Part shown: positions 56,285 to 64,000 of the stretch, piece by piece | Layout: every line of letters starts with the position of its first letter | Position numbering within the stretch: the stretch's first letter is position 1 | Assembly: GCA_905221605.1 (NCBI GenBank) | Contig: CAJNDS010000807.1 | Span: 1 to 64,000 of the forward strand | Length of the DNA stretch: 64,000 bases | Direction of reading: 5' to 3' | Source: Symbiodinium natans | Taxonomy: Eukaryota; Sar; Dinophyceae; Suessiales; Symbiodiniaceae | The notes under the pieces: generated by a model | What the model saw: the letters and a program-made list of their open reading frames with translations, nothing else | The model's database searches: none | Told to the model about the DNA's origin: nothing | Made by a program: the position numbers and the translations under genes

Positions 56285-58765
56285 GCGCTCGGGGGGTCAA
56301 GGGCTCGGTTTCGGAGGTTTGCAAATTTCTCGAGTGGCCCCCAGGCTCCGGACTTGAAGCTCCAGCGTGGCGTTGCAGAACTCCAGCGGTCCCGAAAGCC
56401 AAGACGGGACAGAGATCCCCCACACCACTCGAGCAGCACAGCCCCAAACTCCCAAGATGGAGCGGCTTTCGGAGTGTTTTTTTTCTTCAGAGTCTTTTTC
56501 AGAGGCATTCGCAGGGATTCGCAGAGGTCGCTTCCCGAAAAAATCTTAAAGAGCAACTGTTTTGCAGCAAGGGGGGGAGTCGGCGCAGGGGAGGGGGAAT
56601 GTCATGAGTGATCCTCGGCCAAGTGTTTCGGAAGGGCAGTCGGGGCAGGGGAAGGGGAATGCCGCGCAGGGGATGGGAAGGCGGGTTGAGGGGCGGAGGG
56701 AGCTTAGGATTTGGGATTTTAGGCTTCAAGGCAGGTTTAGGCTTTGTAGGACTTGGGAGGGCTTGATGGAGGTTTAGGGTTTGGGAGTTCGCGGCTTCGG
56801 GTTGAGTGGGTTGAGGGGTTTTGGGCCATGTGCGGGTGTCTGGTCCGCTCCAGGCCACGCACGCCATACACGCCATCCGCGCCATGCCAGGAAAGCAAAA
56901 ACATCAAAAACGAACGTGGAAGCAGTGAGGATGCAGCAAGACTCCCGACAATTCCTGCAGCTAGCAGCCATAGCCAGAGGCCTTCAAGGCTTCCCGTCGT
57001 AGCAAACCTTCCCGCTCAAAGAGTCCCTGAGCAGGCTGGACGTGACTTCCCACCAAGAACGGTCAAATCAGACAGCGCATCATTCCAGAAGGAGTGCATC
57101 GGCTCAGAGCGACAGGAAGTGCAAGCAACTGTGACATGTTCCGCGGCTGGAGGCCGAAACCCCACCAGGGTGAAGGCTTAAGGTGCCCCAACTCCGCGGC
57201 CTCAGTCTCATCGAGCCGCCCGAACACCACGTGCTCGTCGGTTGCGCTGGCCCCTGTCGTCGTAAGAGACTTAGCATGTCAGGCATCCTTGCCAACCTGA
57301 GCCGGTGGTCTTCTTCCGGCAAGTTGTGGAAACTTCGCAGACACTGAGAGCAACAGCAAAGCAACCACGAACATGGAAAGCAGTGAGGATGCGCAGCAGG
57401 AGTGCCAAAACTCCTGCAGCTTGTAGCCAGAGGCGAAGGAGTCCAAGGCTGCCTTCAGATGGGGGGGCTCGTGGGCAGGGGATGTAGCTGTTTTGCATAC
57501 AATGGCGCGAGGACAGGGAGGCTTGCCAGCTCGGGGTGCGGCCGATCGGCTCCGCCTTGATAAGACAGAAATCCCACAGGTCCGGGCAACCCCGGGTTCG
57601 GACCCTCGCAAGCCCCATGCTCCATCAATCCTGATTCGACTGACTTCCCGAGACCAGCCAGACGTTTTCCGGACAGAGTGGCGCACATCCATCAACAGAA
57701 GAAAAGGTCAAGGAAGCGCCCAAAGCTCCCGAGGCCAAGACGTGAAGGAAAGACGTCCCAAACTTTTGTCGCCCTCAATTTCGACGAGTCGCCTGCAATG
57801 AGACGATGGGGCAGGCCGCAAACGCTTCCATCCGCCACATCTCCAAAAATGCTGCGCGGCGCGCGCCATCTGCCGATCCCCATGCCTTATAGATAGACAT
57901 AATACACACGCATAGTTCCTGAAATCTTGACGGGAACGCCGGAGCAGATCTATGTCTTAGACGTTTCCCATCTCCAACATAAGCCCTGCCTCGAAGCACC
58001 CTCCCGAATTGCACGCCCTCCTCCACCCCCCCTGGTTCCAGGACGCACGCAAGAATGATGGCCGGGGCCTCAAGGGCCGCAGAGCGCCGCAGCCTTCGTT
58101 GTTTTTCGCGCCGAGCGCCGAGTCGACGTGCACGGAAGGCAGGGGATCAGGGTGTACAGCCATCTCGAAGGGAAGGCGATACGCTGCCGGAGAGCTACAG
58201 CATATACTGTGGTCGCTGTAGTGCTTCTGAAAAGAGCGGCCGTTTTACTGTAGATGTTTGTTGGCAGAGTCAACACCTCCTGAGGCACAGAGAGGTTTAT
58301 AAGCACAGCCCCCGAAAACCCCAGCCAGAACTCCAAAACCCCAGAACTGCCTGGCACTGTCAGTTCTTCTCGGCTTGAGCCTATCTTGAGCTCATTGCGT
58401 ATGCCACAGTGGATGGCTCAGGGAGGCACCTCGAAAGCGCGTGCCATCCTTGGAGCAGGGGCACACTCTGAGCGCGAGAGTCAACCTCAGCGTGGCGCAT
58501 CTCTGGCCTTCGTGCTTCGCAGGTCCCCGCACCCAGCTTATGCCTGCTTAGGATGCAGTTCACACAAGCCCGGGGTTTAGGGGTGCCATGAATCGCATGG
58601 GTGTTTGTGGATCTGTCACAACTCCTTGGCGGTTTGTGGATTTGTCACACCTCCCTGGCCGGCGCTAGAAGAGAGGTGTCTTTTGTGCCTCGGACGGCAC
58701 TGAAGCCTCTGCTGGTCAACGTGGGTTGAGCCAGTCGCAATGAAGTCGGTTGCTCTCGGCCTGAG
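56285..58765. repeat. Repeat-filled intron block
   Basis: Begins with the segment duplicated at 9670-10635, then a TTCGGACCCTCGC module (57590-57960) and a short GTCGAC-core module (58075-58230). From about 58440 the dispersed modules stop and unique sequence leads into the type C exon. Confidence 0.6.
56490..57455. repeat. Segmental duplication, copy of 9.67-10.64 kb
   Basis: Partner of 9670-10635. It has a few base substitutions and ends at GGGGGGCTCGTGGGCAGGGG, where the 10.6 kb copy has extra sequence. Confidence 0.88.
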
Positions 58766-58845
58766 GCTCGACCCCGCTCATCATCGCGGCATACAAAGGC
58801 CAGTTGGAATGCGTCCAGGCGCTGCTCCGCGCTGGCGCCGACCAG
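58766..58845 (+). CDS. Ankyrin-repeat exon, type C (gene 2)
   Basis: Reads STPLIIAAYKGQLECVQAL then LRAGADQ. Acceptor GCCTGAG|GC; donor CAG|GCCAGG, the only one without AAG. Like its partner at 28994 it is followed by a GGGA-rich stretch and is the last internal exon. Confidence 0.65.
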
Positions 58846-59472
58846 GCCAGGGAAGGAGGGAGGGGAATCGGGGATCCTGGGTTGTGTGTCGATGAAGAAC
58901 CCCAGACTCCTATCCACGACCCCCTCCGAGGGTTGCATATCCAGCCTTGCGGAGGGGAAAGACCTGCGTCCATGCTCCAAGCCGCTTCGATGTATGCAGA
59001 ATACACCTGATCAGCAATGCAGTCTCTGATGCTTTTTCAATGTCCACTTCCACCATTCCCCAGCTGCGCCACACACACATCAGCAGGTTCTCTGTCTTGC
59101 CCAGAAGAACCCTAGGTGCAGCTCGCAGCCTATCGTTCCACCCTTCCTACCTTCCTTCGTGCCAGGCGGTGCGGGATGACGATCGTCCCGACCTCAGAGC
59201 CTCTCTCCCGAGTCCAGGACGCATGCAAGCAGAGGCCTCGACCCTACGGCGCCCGAGAACCGAATTCAGCCGTCTTCTGTATGTTGAGTTGACGACTGCT
59301 TACGAAAAGGTCAAAGCCTTGAGCCTCAATCCCTGAATCTGACCCACAACGTGAAAGTTCAGCAGATCCTGATGATCTGAACGCCCTACAAGACCCTAGA
59401 TAGGCAGGGGGGGTAAGGCTTGCATGCCCGGAACTCCCGAAAGGTCGAAGGGCGCCTGTGTCCGACACCGAG
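58846..59472. other. Last intron of gene 2
   Basis: About 0.63 kb without dispersed modules, partly similar to 29074-29799. It should hold a small phase-correcting exon if the simple gene model is right; none was recognised. Confidence 0.45.
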
Positions 59473-59546
59473 GCAAGACGGCCCTTGAATGGGCGGAGCA
59501 GAACGGCCATAAGGGCTGCGCCGATGCGCTGCGGGCCGCCGCGTGA
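59473..59546 (+). CDS. Terminal ankyrin exon with stop (gene 2)
   Basis: Reads KTALEWAEQNGHKGCADAL then RAAA and TGA. It is nearly identical to the terminal exon at 29800 but two codons shorter: GGCGCCAGC is replaced by GCG before the stop. Acceptor CACCGAG|GC. Marks the 3' coding end of gene 2. Confidence 0.7.
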
Positions 59547-61700
59547 GGTGGGAAGTGGTGAAGCGGCCGGATCCGAAGCTTCCCAAGCCTGAGAGCCAGC
59601 ACCCGGAACACCCTTCATACACGCTGAGGGAAGTGGGCCGAGATCGAAATACACTCACAGTGGGGTGCGGAACAAGACTATTAGAGCAACAAAACAAGTG
59701 GGCAAGAGAGCTGGGTAAAGAGGTGGCGCTGCTCTTCCTATTCACCTATTACTTGTGGGGGGGGGAAGGGAGAGGGGGAGGACAGACGAGCGCGGCTTGA
59801 GAGCCAAATATGTTTTCGGCCCCCATGTCAGGTCGATCCCCAAGGGCCTTATGGAGGCACGTCCTCGCCAAGCCAGGAGCCTTGGTCTGCCAGCTTGGGA
59901 TTTTGTACCGATGCTGGGCTTCCATTGCAAGGCTTAGGCTTGAGGGGAGGGCATGTGTTTGAGGTGCTTCCCCAGGGTGGTTCTGTCGGAGAGTTGTTCT
60001 TGGCTCAGGGTTTGTAGGGGGGGCTTCGATGGGGCCGGCGTCTCAGGATTTTGTTGGAATCTCGGGCTTCTCTCAGCTCAAGTGGGTTTGGAGGAGGCTC
60101 GTTTGTGTCAGAGTCGTTTTGGGGGCTTGTGTGATGCTTAATGGTGTCAAGGGGGATTCGGGGACGCGTAAAGCTGAGGGGGCAACCGAGTCCGGGGGCT
60201 TTCGGCTTTTCGCGGGCTAGAGGCTTTGGGGATGTTTGGGGGTGAATGGGACAGGGTTTTTGGCTTACTATGTTTGGGGCTTTGACCTTCAAAATAGCAT
60301 TCGAAGTGGAAGGGCAGCCTGCAGGCAGGGGGCGTGGCCAGACCTCTCCCAGAGCTTTGCTTGCAGAAAGCTGACGGCTGACGTTGCTGAGGCAGAGGCC
60401 GGGCGGGCAGCCCTGATCTGCGGTCCCTGCATCTTCGCCGTTTCACCCACCTCGCGTCCACTCAGCGCGCCCTTGCTGAGCATTTTTGGCATGAAGTGGC
60501 GCAGAAAACCTTGCAAGTGGCGAAAGTCCGTGACATTGTCTTGAGCTGTTATGTGGTGAAGTTCAGTTTTCGGCTTGTTGCCAGGCCGCTTGCTCCTCCC
60601 GCAGCATTCCTCAAGTGCCAAATTACCGGATTCAGCCGGCAAGGCAGATGAATAGAGGAAGCGGCCGGCAGCGGAGGAATCCTTTGCGAGCCAACCCTTT
60701 GATTCAGTCGACTCCGCTGCCAAGCAGTGCCGAGGCGCAGATGGGACTGTACGCCCTCCATCGCAGCTAGGAACGAGGGGGTAAAAGAGCAACGAGCAGA
60801 TGCCCACCCTCGAGCTGATCAGCCCTACATTGCCTCAGCCTCAACCCGCACAAAAACATCCCAGAACCCTACTGTGGTATCACCCGCCAGCCCCCACTCT
60901 GAAACCTTTAAATCCCCTGAAGCCCTAAAGCTTTGAAGCCCCTTGTTGCTATGGAACTTAAACCAAGTTCACCAAGTTACCAGAATATGGAGACCCACAT
61001 CACTTACGATATCTTGAGCAAACAATGTTGTGGCGACTTAATGCAAGTTCCTTGTAACAAGAACCCAGTAACACGGTCAGCCTGAAGCGTTAAATCACCG
61101 GAGCTGCTACGACTCTGCGCATCGTAAGGGGATCGGAGTCTAAGCTTGATATCGCTCGCTTGCACCTCCCGTCGTATGGGCTTTTCGGGCTTAGGGTCTT
61201 TTTTGAGAGTTCAGGGGGCCAGCTTGGGGACGTGTACGACGCAGTGCTGTGGAGCTAGTTTTCCCGTTTCGGTCGTGATCTGGACTCAGCACACATCTGC
61301 CTGCAGCCATTGCTACTTCAACACACGCGCGCATCCATTCGGCGCACCGTAGATGCGATGTTATGGCCTTCCTGCTGACCGTGCTGCTCTTGGTGCACCC
61401 GGCACCATTCCTTGCGGTTTCTACCTGCACCTCTGGTGATGAGACTTCCTTGCTGACGCATGGCCCACGACATGAACATCTGCAAAGGCAGTGGCCAAGG
61501 CCTTGTGTAAGGAGTTAAGGATGGTTGATGGCACCTTAAACCGAATAATTGCTGAATTAGGCCAGCCTCTCGCAGGGTTCTGTGGTATGACGACCAGGAG
61601 CCATGTCTCGGGCACGTCCGAGGAAGCCCGAAGAAGCGCCCGGTCACATGGGCAGGAGGCGCCGGAGCTTTGAGGGTTTAGGCGTTGAGGGTTGCTTCCC
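59547..61700. other. Downstream of gene 2, mostly unrecognised
   Basis: Low-repeat DNA. The interval 60360-60840 matches 32130-32760. Around 60950-61680 the composition is less GC-rich and I recognise nothing. No rRNA, tRNA or known coding domain was found. Confidence 0.45.
60289..60807 (-). CDS. Hypothetical minus-strand ORF in the duplicated block
   Basis: 172 codons, not recognised. It includes GRTVPSAPRHCLAAESTE, WLAKDSSAAGRFLYSSALP, LALEECCGRSKRPGNKPK and LHHITAQDNVTDFRHLQGFL. The paralogous block at 32.25-32.81 kb has the same peptides but in two frames, broken near 32455. Shared peptides may simply reflect shared DNA. It would be the only gene on the minus strand, so I rate it low. 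The + strand of the block could instead be a 3' untranslated region or an exon after TTTGCTTGCAG (60368). Confidence 0.22.
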   Translation of the reverse strand: MGICSLLFYPLVPSCDGGRTVPSAPRHCLAAESTESKGWLAKDSSAAGRFLYSSALPAESGNLALEECCGRSKRPGNKPKTELHHITAQDNVTDFRHLQGFLRHFMPKMLSKGALSGREVGETAKMQGPQIRAARPASASATSAVSFLQAKLWERSGHAPCLQAALPLRMLF

Positions 61701-63422
61701 AGTGCGAGGGTTTAAAGGGTTCAGGGCTTACCCTTTACTAGACGCAAACCCTGAACTTTTGGGGTGTAGACCTTCAACCTTGAGCCTAAACCCTGGTCAG
61801 GCCTCCGTACTCGCATCCTCGAGAGCTTCAGAAGGTCAGATGCGCTTTGGCAAGCACCACCGGAAGACTAAAGCCTAAACCCGAAATCACAGAACCTCAA
61901 ACCCTAAACTTAAACCCTAAACCCTAAAACCCTAAACCTAAACCCTAAACCCTAAAACCCTAAACCCTAAAACCCCAAACCCTAAACCCTAAAACCCTAA
62001 ACACTGAACCGAGCCCTGAACCCTGAAGCCTTTCATGGCTGCACAGGTTGCGGTTCAGTCGGATATGGTGCGGGTATTCGTTTATTCGGCTTCAGAGTCG
62101 TAGGGTCAAAGGGTTAACGATTTCAATTTCTAGGACTTTAGGGTCTTGGTGAGTGCGTAGACAGGGCTTAAGGATTTGGCCCCGGGTTTGTGCCGGCTTG
62201 AATGCATCGCTCCATGCAGCCCCGTTTCCGAGACCCTTGTCAAGCAAAACCCCAGACCCCAAACCCCAAACCCCAAACCCTAGTCCTATAGACGACACAT
62301 TCAACAAGACCCTACGTTAGAACCTCAATCACCAAGGCTCCTGCCAGGTCTTTGGTGGGCCCTGTGTTGTTGATGTTGCACGGTTTCGCGCGCGAATTGA
62401 GGTTTGGGTTTTAGGACTGAAGGTTTTGAGGATTAAGATCCCAGGCTTTACGGTTTGCGGTTTAGGATTTAGGATTTAAAGCTCTAGGGCTTGGGGTTTG
62501 GGGGTTCTTAGGGGCGTTCTTGTTGCCATTTTTCGTCTCTCGGCTTCTTGGCCCCTAAACTGTAAACCCTAAGCTGCTCAAACCCCAAACCCGAGGATCT
62601 GTCAGGACTCAAAGCCAAAACTCCAAACCCGAGTAGGGTTAGGCTTCATCGGGCGCAAGGGCATGGAGGGTTCAGACGGTCGAGCGTTTTGGGACAACCG
62701 TTTTTTAGGGCTTGGGATTTCGGAGGCTGGTTCCACTTTGTGTCGCAAAGATTTCCTAGAATCCGGTTTAGGGTACCCTAAGCCCTAAGCCCTAAACCCT
62801 AAACCCTAATACCGAAGTATCCAGACCCCAAGCCTGGAATCACAATGCGCACACCCGAATTCCTGTCTATGCCTTCCAACCATAAAGGGACCCTAAATCC
62901 TAAACCCTAAACCCTAAACCCTAAGCCCTAAACCCGAAATACTAAACCCTAAACCCTAAACCCTAAACAGGGCAGTTTCCAAGAATTAGGGGGGCACTCG
63001 TTTTGGGATTGTGGCGTTTAGTAGGTGCATGAGATACTTCTCCGCGGCGCCTGGCCCCGCTCCTGCTTAGGGTTAGGGTTTAGGGCGTCGAGTTTCGGGT
63101 TTAGGCCCCCCATTCCCCTCCATCCCCACTCCACGACCACCCCCTCACATAGGATTATATGCTAGAATGATTTTTCTAATTTTAGAATTTCTTTCAGTTG
63201 GAACTTAAGCTTTCATTTCTAGTTCAGAGAAAGTCTTCTTAACATATTGTTTCACACATGATTGCGCAAAGTCTTCTACTCTTTATTTGGCTCGAAGTTA
63301 AGTCTCGTTTCCCAACTGGGGGGTGGGTGGGTGGGGGGCCGGGGGGGGGGGTGATGCATTCGCGATTTGTTCGGTTGTTTTGGTCTTGTTTTGGAGAGAA
63401 GGGGTGGTGCTACACATGCTGC
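61700..63422. other. Subtelomere-like mosaic
   Basis: Short C-rich and G-rich telomere-like stretches in both orientations, old and degenerate, interleaved with unique DNA. An AT-richer island is at 63150-63310 and a GTGGG tract at 63318-63350. No gene seen. Confidence 0.6.
61880..62020 (+). repeat. Degenerate (CCCTAAA)n tract
   Basis: CCCTAAA units mixed with CCCTAAAA and CCCCAAA variants, in C-rich orientation. Further short tracts lie at 62775-62815 and 62895-62970, separated by GC-rich unique DNA with scattered GGTTTAGG remnants. Confidence 0.85.
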
Positions 63423-63537
63423 AGGGTTTAGGGTTTAGGGTTTAGGGTTTAGGGTTTAGGGTTTAGGGTTTAGGGTTAGGGTTTAGGGTTTAGGGTTTAG
63501 GGTTTAGGGTTTAGGGTTTAGGGTTTATAGAAATTGT
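63423..63537 (+). repeat. Telomeric repeat (TTTAGGG)n
   Basis: About 16 nearly perfect TTTAGGG units with one TTAGGG variant, in the G-rich orientation expected at a right chromosome end. Other satellites follow it, so the tract is internal or very close to the end. Confidence 0.95.
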
Positions 63538-63558
63538 ATAGGGTTTGGGTCCCAATAA

Positions 63559-63670
63559 CGTTTTGAGCGAAACGTTTTGAGCGAAACGTTTTGAGCGAAA
63601 CGTTTTGAGCGAAACGTTTTGAGCGAAACGTTTTGAGCGAAACGTTTTGAGCGAAACGTTTTGAGCGAAA
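63559..63670 (+). repeat. Eight perfect copies of a 14-bp satellite
   Basis: The unit CGTTTTGAGCGAAA is repeated exactly eight times. The unit contains CGTTTTGAGCGAAACG across the junction, giving weak dyad symmetry (CGTTT/AAACG). Confidence 0.96.
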
Positions 63671-63709
63671 GTTTTGTTTTTAGAGTTTAGGTTTTAGGGT
63701 CAGCGTGGG

Positions 63710-64000
63710 GGGCTCAAAATTAGCTCTTGGAGCTTTTTCGGAGCTCAAATTAGCTCAAACTTAGCTCCCGGAGCTCAAAATTAGCTCCCGGAGCACAAAT
63801 TAGCTCCCGGAGCTCAAAATTAGCTCCCGGAACTAGCTCCCGAGCTCAAAATTAGCTCCCGGAGCTCAAAATTAGCTCCCGATTGCTCCCAGAGCTCAGA
63901 ATTCGCTCCCGGAGCTCAAATAGCTCAAAATTAATTCCCAGAGCTCAAAATTAGCTCCCAAAGCTCAAATTGGCTCCCGGAGCTCAAAATTAGCTCCCGC
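63710..64000 (+). repeat. ~20-bp palindromic satellite
   Basis: Imperfect tandem copies of GGAGCTCAAAATTAGCTCCC, where GGAGCT and AGCTCC form a short stem around CAAAATT. Unit length varies (deletions give 13-20 bp). It runs off the window edge. Confidence 0.92.

Larger units (their letters stand above)
34514..59546 (+). other. Putative TIR-ankyrin gene 2
   Basis: Proposed gene of about 25 kb. Two TIR-like exons (34514-34804, 35232-35486) are followed by one or two linker exons (36204 onward, 37256-37429), ten internal ankyrin exons from 37633 to 58766, and a terminal ankyrin exon ending in TGA at 59546. All are on the + strand with AG|G acceptors. The first introns are short (0.2-0.9 kb), GT-AG and little repeated. 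The ankyrin introns are repeat-filled and mostly GC-AG. TIR domains are signalling modules, many of which hydrolyse NAD, and ankyrin repeats bind partners, so a cytosolic sensor or adaptor is plausible. Direct joining of consecutive 80-nt exons would shift frame, so the model is incomplete. Confidence 0.45.

Noticed and set aside
63423-63537. True chromosome end
   Set aside because: More than 460 bp of other satellite DNA follows in the window. The tract may be near an end but is not the end itself.
63559-63670. CRISPR-like 14-mer array
   Set aside because: Head-to-tail satellite with no spacers.

Overview
This is nuclear DNA from a eukaryotic microalga. A GC-rich dinoflagellate is the best guess. 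Three things point that way: plant-type TTTAGGG telomeric repeats, exons flanked by GC-AG as well as GT-AG intron ends, and all recognisable coding exons on one strand inside very large, repeat-choked introns. A haptophyte, which also uses GC donors, is not excluded. No bacterial operons, rRNA genes or CRISPR arrays are present, and most long open frames are chance frames in repeated, GC-rich non-coding DNA.

The main content is a series of twenty short ankyrin (ANK) exons, all on the + strand. Seventeen are exactly 80 nt and end at AAG (or CAG) followed by a GC donor or, once, a GT donor. One is 77 nt after an in-frame codon loss. Two are terminal exons with a stop codon. Read in order they form two collinear series: positions 1476, 4574, 9408, 14559, 19057, 23088, 25043, 28994 and terminal 29800; then 37633, 38637, 40273, 42953, 45547, 49377, 51347, 54053, 56208, 58766 and terminal 59473. 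Just upstream of the second series are two well-spliced exons (34514-34804 and 35232-35486) that encode a TIR-like domain, then linker exons. My reading is two tandem paralogous TIR-ankyrin genes about 29.7 kb apart: the 3' part of gene 1 (1-29.9 kb) and all or nearly all of gene 2 (34.5-59.5 kb).

The introns are built from a few repeat families copied many times together with their ANK exon. These are a module with a GAAGCGCCGAGTCGAC core, a module starting CCCCGGGTTCGGACCCTCGC, a degenerate ~0.4 kb module with a GGTTCGGGCC core, and ~1.96 kb local tandem units. One 871-bp block at 40.7 kb looks base-for-base identical to one at 54.5 kb. Intron insertions include an interstitial telomere (5.73 kb), an array of about 12 perfect hairpins with telomere-like heptamers and two tRNA-like elements (5.8-7.7 kb), a 347-bp MITE proven by two empty paralogous sites (46 kb), and a decayed gag-like remnant on the minus strand (27.4-28.3 kb).

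Between the genes (29.9-34.5 kb) and after gene 2 (59.5-61.7 kb) there is less repetitive DNA, with one duplicated block that carries a minus-strand open frame. From about 61.7 kb to the end the sequence is subtelomere-like: TTTAGGG/CCCTAAA tracts in both orientations, an 8x14-bp satellite and a ~20-bp palindromic satellite.
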